A stretch of 13,553 bases of DNA from UBA6772 sp963933205 (GTDB taxonomy: Bacteria > Bacteroidota > Bacteroidia > Flavobacteriales > UBA7430). The stretch's first letter is position 1; each line of letters starts with the position of its first letter. Location of the stretch: assembly GCA_963933205.1 (NCBI GenBank), contig CAWVTK010000049.1:1-13553 (forward strand), in the 5' to 3' direction. The translations under genes and the position numbers were made by a program. The notes beneath the pieces were generated by a model, which saw only the letters and a program-made list of their open reading frames with translations, did not search any database and was not told the origin of the DNA. Shown here piece by piece: positions 1-7,041 of the stretch.

Positions 1-1905
1 ACCTTATATGTAGACAGTGTTTGTGTTCCAAACGACCAAGAAATTACCTTCCACTTATACGATTCTTATGGCGATGGCTTAACAAGTGGAACTGGCAATG
101 GACAATTCAACTTTTATGTATGTGGCGCTCAAGTATTCTCAGGGTCTGCCTTTGAGAGTTTATACTCGGGCTTTTTTACAGGATGTGATGGTGCCTCAAT
201 AATTGTATTTGGTTGTACAGATGAAAATGCCAATAACTACAGTCCAGATGCCAATACAGAAGATGGCTCTTGTGAGTACGATGTGGTTTTAGGATGTACA
301 GACACTTTGGCTGTTAATTTTGACCTGCTTGCAGACACAGATGATGGCTCGTGTGAATACATCAATTGCGAGTTCTTCGAAATGTTGATTGAAGTAAACT
401 TATTAAGCACCAACGGAAATGGATGGAACGGCCTTAGTTACACACTCAATTCTTTCGACGAAACTATTCTTTTGGAAGGAACAATGAATGATGGTTTTGA
501 AACAACAAACTACTATTGTTTACCAAACGGATGTTACCTATTTACTGTGCCAGAATATTTAGGAGGAGAAACCTTTAATTGGTCGATTATTATTGAAGAT
601 AAAAAACAAATATCTGGAACTTCTGGGGTGAAAGACAACTTTGGAGTTAACGAAATTTGCGAAGTAATTATGGGATGTATGGATCAAAGTGCGCTAAACT
701 TTAACCCCTTAGCAAACCTAGCAGATGCATCGTGTGTTTACCAAGATGGAGGAACCCAAACCTTAGCTCTAACCAATGGTTGGAATTTAGTTTCTTCATA
801 TGTAATAGCAACAAACCCCGACATAGAATCCATAACAGCAGAGGTGTTTGAGCATTTAGTTATTGTGAAAAATTATTTGGGAACCGCTTACCTACCCGAC
901 TGGGGTTTTAACGGTATTGGCGATTGGAACAACACACAAGGCTATCAGATGAAAGTAACTACTGATGTAAACCTTGATATTTCTGGAGCGTTTGTAGCAC
1001 CAGAGTTAACACCAATAACCTTACTAGAGGGTTGGAATTATGTCTCATACCTTAGGGCAGAAAGTGCGTCGACCATTGCTGTTTTTGCAGAAATAAATGA
1101 GGACATTGCTATTGTAAAAGATGGAGATGGACTGGCCTACTTACCAGACTGGGGCTTTAACGGAATTGGAGATATGGTAGCTGGAAAAGCATACCAGGTA
1201 AAAATGATTTCTGAGAGAGAGCTTGTGTACAATTCGAATACTGCTGAGTACAAAACAGTAAGTACTGATGTTGTAAATAATGAAACGACACATATTGAGT
1301 TTAGAAAAAACACAGGTAACAATATGCATTTGGTTATTCCTGCTAGAGCCTTTAAAGAAACAGTAAAGGATCAGGATGAAGTTTATGTGTACGACACTTT
1401 TGGTTCTCTGGTAGGAGCTGCAAAAGTAACATTCCCCAACACGGTAATCACCATTTGGGGTAATGATGAGATGAGCCTCGAAAAAAATGGTTTGTACGCT
1501 AAAGAAGAATGGACGCTGGAATTGTACTCTAGTGCTTCGAATACCCAAACCAACTTAATATTTTCATTGGAGCAAGGTACCGCATCTTTTGAGCAAGATG
1601 CTTTATTGGTTGCACTAGAGCTCACAAAATCTGAAGATGGAGCTGGATTAGCTCTATTCAATTCAATACCTAACCCGTCTAATCAACTTACAGAAATAAG
1701 CTACTTTGTTCCTACAGATAAGTACTTATCCTTAAAGTTGTACAATTTATTAGGTAAAGAAGTGCTGTTAGTAGATGAGGGACTAAAATCGATGGGTTAC
1801 CATTCGATAAAGGTTAATGTAGCGCTTTTAGCTCCTGGTTCATATTTCTACAAATTACAATCAGACTCGAAACAAATAACAAAACGACTGGAAGTCGTTA
1901 AGTAA
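1..1905 (+). CDS. Secreted multidomain protein with T9SS type A sorting domain (3' part, open at left edge)
   Basis: The frame is open from the first base to the TAA at 1903-1905 (634 residues visible), so the gene begins upstream; a GTG at 283 is internal. Window residues 1-67 form a beta-rich module with a DSYGDG motif common in Bacteroidota secreted proteins. Two 23-residue GCxD/DGSC repeats follow (71-93, 98-120), then a second module containing NGNGWNG (121-224), a third GCxD repeat (225-247), two tandem GWN repeats (260-319, 344-402), a stalk, and a C-terminal domain (about 551-634) starting near PNPSNQ and ending in KRLEVVK. That tail matches the T9SS type A sorting domain (Por_Secre_tail), so the protein is inferred to cross the outer membrane through the type IX system and be surface-attached or released. 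Paired cysteines and Asp-rich loops suggest disulfides or Ca2+ binding. No enzyme domain is seen, so an adhesin or matrix role is a guess. Confidence 0.9.
   Translation, partial: TLYVDSVCVPNDQEITFHLYDSYGDGLTSGTGNGQFNFYVCGAQVFSGSAFESLYSGFFTGCDGASIIVFGCTDENANNYSPDANTEDGSCEYDVVLGCTDTLAVNFDLLADTDDGSCEYINCEFFEMLIEVNLLSTNGNGWNGLSYTLNSFDETILLEGTMNDGFETTNYYCLPNGCYLFTVPEYLGGETFNWSIIIEDKKQISGTSGVKDNFGVNEICEVIMGCMDQSALNFNPLANLADASCVYQDGGTQTLALTNGWNLVSSYVIATNPDIESITAEVFEHLVIVKNYLGTAYLPDWGFNGIGDWNNTQGYQMKVTTDVNLDISGAFVAPELTPITLLEGWNYVSYLRAESASTIAVFAEINEDIAIVKDGDGLAYLPDWGFNGIGDMVAGKAYQVKMISERELVYNSNTAEYKTVSTDVVNNETTHIEFRKNTGNNMHLVIPARAFKETVKDQDEVYVYDTFGSLVGAAKVTFPNTVITIWGNDEMSLEKNGLYAKEEWTLELYSSASNTQTNLIFSLEQGTASFEQDALLVALELTKSEDGAGLALFNSIPNPSNQLTEISYFVPTDKYLSLKLYNLLGKEVLLVDEGLKSMGYHSIKVNVALLAPGSYFYKLQSDSKQITKRLEVVK
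211..279 (+). repeat. GCxD/DGSC 23-residue repeat, copy 1
   Basis: Encodes a unit beginning GCTDENANNY and ending EDGSCEY. It shares the pattern G-C-x-D-x2-A-x-N-(Y/F)-x4-A-x3-D-(G/A)-S-C-x-Y with the copies at 292 and 673. Each copy is exactly 69 bases. The two cysteines and several Asp/Asn residues suggest a small disulfide-closed, possibly Ca2+-binding, linker module. Confidence 0.85.
292..360 (+). repeat. GCxD/DGSC 23-residue repeat, copy 2
   Basis: Begins GCTDTLAVNF and ends DDGSCEY. It starts only 12 bases after copy 1, so copies 1 and 2 are near-tandem, whereas copy 3 is separated from them by a ~104-residue module. Confidence 0.85.
673..741 (+). repeat. GCxD/DGSC 23-residue repeat, copy 3
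   Basis: Begins GCMDQSALNF and ends ADASCVY. It is slightly diverged (GCMD for GCTD, DASC for DGSC) but has the same length and cysteine spacing as the other copies. It lies just before the GWN repeats. Confidence 0.8.
778..957 (+). repeat. GWN tandem repeat, copy A
   Basis: A ~60-residue unit starting GWNLVSSY and containing AYLPDWGFNGIGD at 886-924, then GYQMKV. The same unit recurs 252 bases downstream. Similar units that start GWN and contain a W-G-x(n)-GY motif occur in secreted Bacteroidota proteins; I know no established biochemical function for them. Confidence 0.8.
1030..1206 (+). repeat. GWN tandem repeat, copy B
   Basis: A ~59-residue unit starting GWNYVSYL, with an identical 13-residue AYLPDWGFNGIGD at 1135-1173, then AYQVKM. 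The conserved peptide is encoded with several synonymous differences from copy A, so this is not a recent DNA duplication. Confidence 0.8.
1651..1902 (+). other. T9SS type A C-terminal sorting domain
   Basis: About 84 residues running from NSIPNPSNQ through the KLYNLLGKEV strand and LAPGSYFYKL to the terminal KRLEVVK. The order of an N-P motif, a LYNxxGKEV strand, a GxY strand and a basic/hydrophobic end is the hallmark of the Por secretion tail. This domain is recognised by the type IX secretion system and is usually removed on export. Confidence 0.9.
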
Positions 1906-1944
1906 AAAAAAAGGCTTCATTCTAATAGAATGGAGCCTTTTTTT
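1904..1944. terminator. Bidirectional Rho-independent terminator
   Basis: A 12-bp stem, AGGCTTCATTCT with AGAATGGAGCCT (one T-G wobble), closes a 3-base AAT loop. It is flanked by a run of nine A on the left and seven T on the right. It begins within the stop codon of the T9SS protein and lies 24 bases beyond the end of the convergent MBL/rhodanese gene, so it can serve both strands. Confidence 0.9.
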
Positions 1945-1967
1945 ATTGATGTAAAAATCAAAAAAAT

Positions 1968-3380
1968 CTAACTTTCTCTAATTGTACTTGGACAAACAAA
2001 TTCAGTTGTGGGCACATCTGTTTGCCTGAGAGCTCCGTATCCACCAGCAACATCAATAAGCTTGCTGTAACCTTTTGATTTAAGTATAGAAATGAAAATT
2101 ACTGACCGGTAACCACCGGCACAGTGAACATGGTATGTTTTATTGACATCTATTTTATCCAAATGATTGAAAACATAGTCTAAAGGTAAGTGCGCAGCAT
2201 CTTCTACATGCTCTGCAGCATACTCTCCAGGCTTTCTTACATCAAGCAAATTAATTCCATTAGCGTAAGAACTTACAAATTCCTCTGCCGATTCTTGATC
2301 TATGGACTCAAAGGCTAGATCCAAGTATTTCCAGGTAGCAAAGCCGCCTTTTAAAAAGCCAACTGTATTATCGTAACCCACACGGGCTAAACGCATAACT
2401 GTTTCTTCTTCTCTTCCCTCAGGGCAAATTAAAACAATTTTTTGATTTATGTCTTCAACCAAATTTCCTACCCAAGGGGCAAAACCGCCATCTATACCCA
2501 CAAACCAAGAATTAGGGATAAATCCTTTAATGAATTCCTTTTGATTACGAACGTCTAAAATTAATGCTCCAGAGGCAACTTCGGCTCTAAAGTCCTCAAT
2601 ATTTAAAGGCTGTACTCCATTTTTAATAATGACATCAAATGGTTTGTTATCTATAGCCTGGTTCATCAATGCATTTTTTGGAAAATATTGGGGCGCAGGC
2701 AACATGCCAGTAAGTAATTCATTTACAAACTCGACCTTAGTCATATCTGATCTTAATGCATAGTTGCTTGCTTTCTGATTTGCTAAAGAATCGAAGGTTT
2801 CTTTACTCATATTTTTACCACACGCAGAGCCCGCTCCGTGTGCAGGGTAAATAATAATATGATCGCTTAAAGGCATAATTTTAGTGCGCAAAGATTCAAA
2901 TAAAAACCCAGCCAGGTCTTCTTTCGAAACATCGGTTTTGAGTGCTAAATCTGGACGTCCTACATCGCCAATAAAAAGAGTATCGCCGGTAAAGAGCGCA
3001 TTTTCTTTACCTTGTTCGTCAATTAGTAAAAAACAAGTAGACTCCATTGTATGACCCGGGGTGTGCAGGACTTTAATTTTTGCATTTCCCACATTTAGAA
3101 CCTCGCCATCGAGGGCAGATTTCATGTCAAAACTAGCGGTAGCATTAGGGCCAAACACAATGGTAGCTCCTGTTTTCTTTGCTAAATCTACATGACCAGA
3201 AACAAAATCTGCATGAAAATGTGTTTCTAAAACGTATTTGATTTTTGCATTTCCTAGAGCAGCTCTTTCTAAATAAGGCTCAACTTCTCTAAGCGGATCA
3301 ATTACAACAGCCTCGCCATTAGATTCTATATAATAAGCTGCTTCAGATAGACACCCTGTGTATATTTGTTCTACTTTCAT
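1968..3380 (-). CDS. MBL-fold persulfide dioxygenase with two rhodanese domains (CstB-like)
   Basis: A 470-residue cytoplasmic protein without a signal peptide. Residues 1-230 are a metallo-beta-lactamase fold with THFHADF (H54, H56, D58), HTPGH (H110), GDTLFIGD (D133) and YPAHGAGS (H181). By comparison with ETHE1-type persulfide dioxygenases, the mononuclear iron ligands would be H54, H110 and D133; the fourth position of the HxHxDH motif is Phe59. Rhodanese domain 1 (about 256-355) carries C319 in the loop CPEGRE, and rhodanese domain 2 (about 364-460) carries a canonical CxxGxR loop, CAGGYR, with C420. The domain order matches the CstB class, which oxidises persulfide sulfur and transfers sulfane sulfur. 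The start overlaps the upstream DUF983 stop by 4 bp (ATGA), so translation is probably coupled. It is the last gene of a three-gene unit beginning with a TauE-type exporter. The family call is strong; the exact substrate (glutathione, CoA or another low-molecular-weight persulfide) cannot be read from sequence. Confidence 0.88.
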   Translation of the reverse strand: MKVEQIYTGCLSEAAYYIESNGEAVVIDPLREVEPYLERAALGNAKIKYVLETHFHADFVSGHVDLAKKTGATIVFGPNATASFDMKSALDGEVLNVGNAKIKVLHTPGHTMESTCFLLIDEQGKENALFTGDTLFIGDVGRPDLALKTDVSKEDLAGFLFESLRTKIMPLSDHIIIYPAHGAGSACGKNMSKETFDSLANQKASNYALRSDMTKVEFVNELLTGMLPAPQYFPKNALMNQAIDNKPFDVIIKNGVQPLNIEDFRAEVASGALILDVRNQKEFIKGFIPNSWFVGIDGGFAPWVGNLVEDINQKIVLICPEGREEETVMRLARVGYDNTVGFLKGGFATWKYLDLAFESIDQESAEEFVSSYANGINLLDVRKPGEYAAEHVEDAAHLPLDYVFNHLDKIDVNKTYHVHCAGGYRSVIFISILKSKGYSKLIDVAGGYGALRQTDVPTTEFVCPSTIRES

Positions 3381-3772
3381 AAGTCTTTGCTTGTGCGTTC
3401 TTTGTCGAACTTAACAAATAGATTAAGCCATATTAGTTTTGATAAATATAAGTTTAAAGGCGCAAATACAATTTGAAAAATCATCATAAGTACAATCATT
3501 TGTTCTGCACTCATCTCTGGAAAAAAGATTGATTTTACAAACCACAATAAAAGAAATAAGCCAACGCCTAATCCGTAGGATATATACATAGATCCGAAAA
3601 AAAAGCCAGGTTCTCTTTCAAATTTAAGATCGCACTCCTCACAACTGTAATGTTTCTTTCCAAATTTGTTTAGGTTATAAGGATGAGAATGAAAGAAGTC
3701 TCCTTCATTACACTGAGGGCATTTATTGTAAATGATACTATACACTTTGGGTCCTTTTCTTATTAACTTCAT
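3377..3772 (-). CDS. DUF983 family membrane protein with N-terminal zinc ribbon
   Basis: A 131-residue protein. Residues 18-47 contain two CxxC pairs (C18/C21 in CPQC, C44/C47 in CEEC), expected to bind Zn2+. The stretch EPGFFFGSMYISYG and two hydrophobic segments (about 60-80 and 91-119) follow, with a short charged tail (KFDKERTSKD). This is the usual DUF983 layout; the family has no established function that I know. The gene overlaps both neighbours by 4 bp: its ATG overlaps the TauE stop and its TGA overlaps the MBL/rhodanese start. That couples it tightly to the sulfur genes. A role in sulfur handling, membrane assembly or metal sensing would be inference from context only. The start is supported by the overlap and by the usual short N-terminus ahead of the first CxxC. 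Confidence 0.85.
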   Translation of the reverse strand: MKLIRKGPKVYSIIYNKCPQCNEGDFFHSHPYNLNKFGKKHYSCEECDLKFEREPGFFFGSMYISYGLGVGLFLLLWFVKSIFFPEMSAEQMIVLMMIFQIVFAPLNLYLSKLIWLNLFVKFDKERTSKDL

Positions 3773-4563
3773 AAAATCAATTCTTTTAAAATTACAATAA
3801 TTGCCATACCTAGAACAAAATAACCAAAAACTTTTTTCAGTCGAGCTCCTTCAATAAATTTACTTACATAACTCCCTATTAGTATGCCTAAAACAGATAA
3901 GCTGGAGAAAACTAATAATAAGTTCCAATTTATCTGTAAACCAGAAGACAAATCGCCTGTAAAACCAATTAAGGATTTTAGTGCGATAATCATAAGTGAG
4001 GTTCCGACCGCTTTTTTCATAGGTAAACCTACAAGTAATACCAAAGCGGGTATAATTAAGAATCCACCTCCTGCACCTACTAAACCAGTAACAAGACCAA
4101 CAAAAAGACCTTCTGCAATAATAACTGGATAATTGAATACTCTTTTGCTTTTCTCTACTGATGTTTTACGCCCTTTTATCATAGAGATAGATGCCATCAA
4201 CATAACGAGGGCAAAAAACAACATGATGGCCGTGTTTTTTGTAAGTACAAAGTTGTTTAGGCTTAATATTTCTTGAGGTATAGCATTTAGTAAAACACGC
4301 CTTGTAAAATAAACCGCAATAAAAGAAGGAACAGCAAATACAAAACCTGTTTTATAATCTATAGTTCCTTGAATACCGTTTTTAAAAGCGCCCACCAAAG
4401 CCGTAGTACCTACAATAAATAAAGAATAAGCCGTAGCTAAAACAGGGTTAACACCTAAGATGTATACCAAAACAGGAACAGTAAGAATAGATCCGCCACC
4501 GCCTATAAGCCCAAGAGTAATGCCAATAAGAAGAGCGCTAAAGTATCCTAAAATTTCGTGCAT
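3769..4563 (-). CDS. TauE/SafE family permease (putative sulfite/sulfur-oxyanion exporter)
   Basis: A 264-residue integral membrane protein with about eight hydrophobic segments and the internal duplication typical of the family. The first half carries GLIGGGGSILTVPVL (about 18-32) and the second GLVGAGGGFLIIPAL (about 160-174), each followed by a conserved A-x-x-(T/S) helix. A basic linker at about 131-142 separates the halves. TauE/SafE proteins are linked to export or uptake of sulfite, sulfoacetate and related anions. Here the co-directional persulfide dioxygenase/rhodanese gene supports export of a sulfur oxyanion product, though this is inferred from context. It is the first gene of the trio, starting at an ATG after an A-rich leader and overlapping the DUF983 start by 4 bp at its end. 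Length is normal for the family. Confidence 0.87.
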   Translation of the reverse strand: MHEILGYFSALLIGITLGLIGGGGSILTVPVLVYILGVNPVLATAYSLFIVGTTALVGAFKNGIQGTIDYKTGFVFAVPSFIAVYFTRRVLLNAIPQEILSLNNFVLTKNTAIMLFFALVMLMASISMIKGRKTSVEKSKRVFNYPVIIAEGLFVGLVTGLVGAGGGFLIIPALVLLVGLPMKKAVGTSLMIIALKSLIGFTGDLSSGLQINWNLLLVFSSLSVLGILIGSYVSKFIEGARLKKVFGYFVLGMAIIVILKELIL

Positions 4564-4715
4564 TTCTTTTTATATTATACAGTATTTTTATATTCGATAT
4601 TCTGTAAACCGAAAATTTTAAATATTTCTGCTAAATTACTAATTTAAATGCAAAGTCTGTTTAACAACTATTTAGTACAAATACGTGCTTGCAACAAATA
4701 CCTAAGAAAACTGCT
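4564..4715 (-). promoter_or_regulatory. Intergenic region between DUF4837 and TauE genes, probable promoter of the sulfur operon
   Basis: A 152-base AT-rich gap between co-directional genes. On the minus strand a TTG is followed after 18 bases by TAAATTAG (one mismatch to TAnnTTTG) at about 4639-4646, which could be a Bacteroidota-type promoter. No convincing hairpin terminator follows the DUF4837 gene, so read-through from the upstream operon is also possible. Confidence 0.3.
4578..4606. promoter_or_regulatory. Imperfect inverted repeat upstream of the TauE gene (possible operator)
   Basis: Arms TACAGTAT (4578-4585) and ATTCTGTA (4599-4606) are complementary at 7 of 8 positions around a 13-base AT-rich centre. 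The element lies 15-43 bases upstream of the TauE start codon, where an operator or 5'-UTR site could sit. No regulator gene is adjacent. In DNA this AT-rich, chance similarity is possible. Confidence 0.3.
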
Positions 4716-5720
4716 TTATTCTAATTTAATGCTAGACAAAACAGCTTCTAACTCTTGAATGTGAAAACGTTTTCGCTGTTTCGGACAGTATAAAAAGCCT
4801 TCAGCATAAACGATGCGCTGATTTTTTTCATCGATAAGGGTGTGCGAAATAAATGAGCCTCCTAAAAAATCGTTAACCATAGTCCACAACCCACGCATTT
4901 CCATAGTATAAGGTGTTTGAGACTTCAGCGTAAAATCGGGTTCGTAAAGCATTTCTGTGCTCATGTAAGACTGTGGCCTTGTTCCTTCTACATGTGTTCT
5001 ACCCAGAGAATCTCTAAGTTGAATAATAGACTCTTTACTAAGCTGAGAAGTGTTTTTATAAGGTAGTGAGTGTATCCATAAATTTGAAATAACATTCACC
5101 TTGGCTTGGTCTCTTCTTAGCCACACAAAGTCTTGCTCAGAAAGAATGACATTAAAATTATTGGGCACTAAGATGTTGTACTTGTAAGCTTCAAAAATTT
5201 CTTTTTGTAGTTCTTTATCAGACGATTTAGCAATCTTTCGTGTTCTACGATCCAAGTCTTTTGCCAAAAACCATTCTCTAACTTCTATTCCTTTAGTGCG
5301 AACTAAGTTAGTAAGCTCTTGTTCGGAATTTGAGGAAATAGAAACAACCAATTGCTCTTTGGCCCATTTTGCGTCCGATCTGTTTACAGAATTGGGTTGG
5401 CCTATAGTCAACCAAAGTATGTTTTTGTGTGTTTTAAAAATATTCGAAAACTGAGCAGGGTTAATTGCAAAAACATCAAACAAGGCCTCTTGCTGAGGAA
5501 TGCCTAATACATTCGCTTGAAAGATGTTTTTTAGTTCTTGCCCAGTATTTCCTTCCCATAAATTATCGGGTATTACAATTACTAGTTCCGAAATATTACC
5601 GGTATTAGGAGGTAAAAAAGAGCGGGGCTTGTCTGGGTTTAAACCGTTTGTAGTATTTTGCTTGCATCCTGAAAATAAAACACTTAAAACAATTATAAGA
5701 TTTAAAAAAGTAGTTTTCAT
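4716..5720 (-). CDS. DUF4837 family lipoprotein
   Basis: A 334-residue protein with a lipoprotein signal: a short basic start (MKTT), a hydrophobic core and a lipobox ending LFSGC with the lipidated Cys at residue 19. The mature part has the DUF4837 pattern: an early strand ELVIVIPDNLWEG (about 45-57), GIPQQEALFDVFAINP (about 73-88), LYEPDF-type text near EMLYEPDF, and a C-terminal GGSFISHTLIDEKN...VYAEGFLYCP segment ending in a conserved helix. The family is almost confined to Bacteroidota and its function is not known to me. Location is inferred to be the periplasm or outer membrane. It is the last gene of the tatA-gatA-transglycosylase cluster, 55 bases after the transglycosylase stop, which suggests an envelope-related role. 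The ATG start is supported by the complete signal peptide. Confidence 0.87.
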   Translation of the reverse strand: MKTTFLNLIIVLSVLFSGCKQNTTNGLNPDKPRSFLPPNTGNISELVIVIPDNLWEGNTGQELKNIFQANVLGIPQQEALFDVFAINPAQFSNIFKTHKNILWLTIGQPNSVNRSDAKWAKEQLVVSISSNSEQELTNLVRTKGIEVREWFLAKDLDRRTRKIAKSSDKELQKEIFEAYKYNILVPNNFNVILSEQDFVWLRRDQAKVNVISNLWIHSLPYKNTSQLSKESIIQLRDSLGRTHVEGTRPQSYMSTEMLYEPDFTLKSQTPYTMEMRGLWTMVNDFLGGSFISHTLIDEKNQRIVYAEGFLYCPKQRKRFHIQELEAVLSSIKLE

Positions 5721-5775
5721 ATGGATTTATTTATGAGAATTAGACTGCATGTTTTTCTTTCTCAACTAAAGAACG

Positions 5776-7041
5776 CTAAACATGGTCGGGTCGTACATAT
5801 AAAATTAATCGCTGGCCTACAGAAATTGCATCGTTTTTTAAATTGTTCCACTTTTTTATTTTTGAGACCGAACAGCCGTAACGATTGGCTATTTTACCTA
5901 AATATTCTCCGTTTCTTACCCTATGTACTACCCGTTCATCCTGCTCAGAATAATTTGGATAGGTTTTTTGTTTTAGGGCGTCTAGCTCAATAAAGTGCGC
6001 ATAAATATCTGCTTCATTTGCCACAAAAACGCCCATTTTGTCAATCGGTAAAATTAGGTGGTATTTTCGCCCAGTAATACTAGGAATAACATTAATCTTA
6101 TAGGAGGGATTTAAAAATTCCAGGTCAGAAATTGTTAGGTCTAAGGAGCTAGATAAATATTCAAAATCAATTTGATATTTCACTTCTATAGTATCAATTT
6201 CGAAATGTGAAACTCTGGGTTCTTCAATTTTAATACCATGCTCATCTGCATAATTCATGGCATAGCAAACTGCTATAAAAGCAGGAACATAGCTCCGGGT
6301 TTCTTTTGGCAAAAAGCGTCTTATCTTCCAGTAGTTTTTATGTCCTCCAGAACGACGAATGGCCTTATTAACATTCCCTCTACCGGAGTTATACGAGGCC
6401 AATACTAAGGACCAATCTTCGTAAACTTTATAGGAGCTCTGAAAATACATACAGGCAGCTACGGTGGCCCTGTAAGGATCCATTCGTTCGTCTACATAAG
6501 AACTTACCTTTAGATCGTACTCTTTTCCTGTATTGTACATAAACTGCCATAAACCGGTGGCTCCTGCCCAAGACTTAGCTTTGGGGTTTAAAGCAGACTC
6601 TACAATGGCTAAGTACTTTAACTCTAAGGGCAAGTTAAATTGATCTAGAACCTGCTCAAACATTGGGAAATAATAAGCAGCCAAACCCATCATTCTAGAC
6701 ATCTGAGTTCGACGTTGCTTTGTGTATACATTTATGTATTGTTTTACATATGGATTAAACACTAATTCTATTGGTGTTTGAGTGTTTAACTCCTGTAATC
6801 TGAGATCGTATATACTGTCTGAAAAGACGGGTACCTCTGTGTTTGAATTTACAAAATCTTCAAAAATATTATCGGTAAAGGCGTGATTTGCCAATAAAAT
6901 ACTGTCGAAGTTAGCTACAATAGGGTCGTCTAAATAAACTGCTTTTAAGCTGTCTTTGTTTTTATAGTTTTCGTTTAAAGCTAAAGCCGAAATACTGAAG
7001 CCGAATAAAGTAAAAACAAGAAGCCTAATAGCGTTTTTCAT
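5776..7041 (-). CDS. MltD-like lytic transglycosylase with SLT and LysM domains
   Basis: A 421-residue exported protein. Residues 1-21 form a signal peptide with a likely cleavage after ALA. The SLT (goose-lysozyme-like) domain spans about 120-265: the catalytic acid is E148 in IVESALNP, followed by GATGLWQFM (160-168), the MDPYRAT stretch and ASYNSGRGNV (215-224). A degenerate LysM-like region (about 285-334, with LNPSYK and an LILP ending) is typical of MltD proteins. A clear LysM domain closes the protein (about 371-417). It is predicted to cleave peptidoglycan glycan strands to 1,6-anhydro products in the periplasm. Its ATG overlaps the gatA stop by 4 bp, implying coupled translation. No lipobox is visible, so it is either soluble or retained through LysM binding. 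All key residues are present. Confidence 0.92.
   Translation of the reverse strand: MKNAIRLLVFTLFGFSISALALNENYKNKDSLKAVYLDDPIVANFDSILLANHAFTDNIFEDFVNSNTEVPVFSDSIYDLRLQELNTQTPIELVFNPYVKQYINVYTKQRRTQMSRMMGLAAYYFPMFEQVLDQFNLPLELKYLAIVESALNPKAKSWAGATGLWQFMYNTGKEYDLKVSSYVDERMDPYRATVAACMYFQSSYKVYEDWSLVLASYNSGRGNVNKAIRRSGGHKNYWKIRRFLPKETRSYVPAFIAVCYAMNYADEHGIKIEEPRVSHFEIDTIEVKYQIDFEYLSSSLDLTISDLEFLNPSYKINVIPSITGRKYHLILPIDKMGVFVANEADIYAHFIELDALKQKTYPNYSEQDERVVHRVRNGEYLGKIANRYGCSVSKIKKWNNLKNDAISVGQRLILYVRPDHV

Noticed and set aside
283..285. GTG as the start codon of the T9SS protein gene
   Set aside because: The frame continues without stops to base 1 and the upstream residues contain a full GCxD repeat and a DSYGDG module, so the GTG is an internal Val codon.
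1904..1944. Hairpin as a mobile-element end or attachment site
   Set aside because: The stem-loop with A and T runs between two convergent genes is fully explained as a bidirectional terminator; no target duplication or transposase is present.
1968..4563. A complete cst-type operon
   Set aside because: No CstR-type repressor, CstA or sulfide:quinone oxidoreductase gene is present, so only the TauE and CstB-like components can be claimed.
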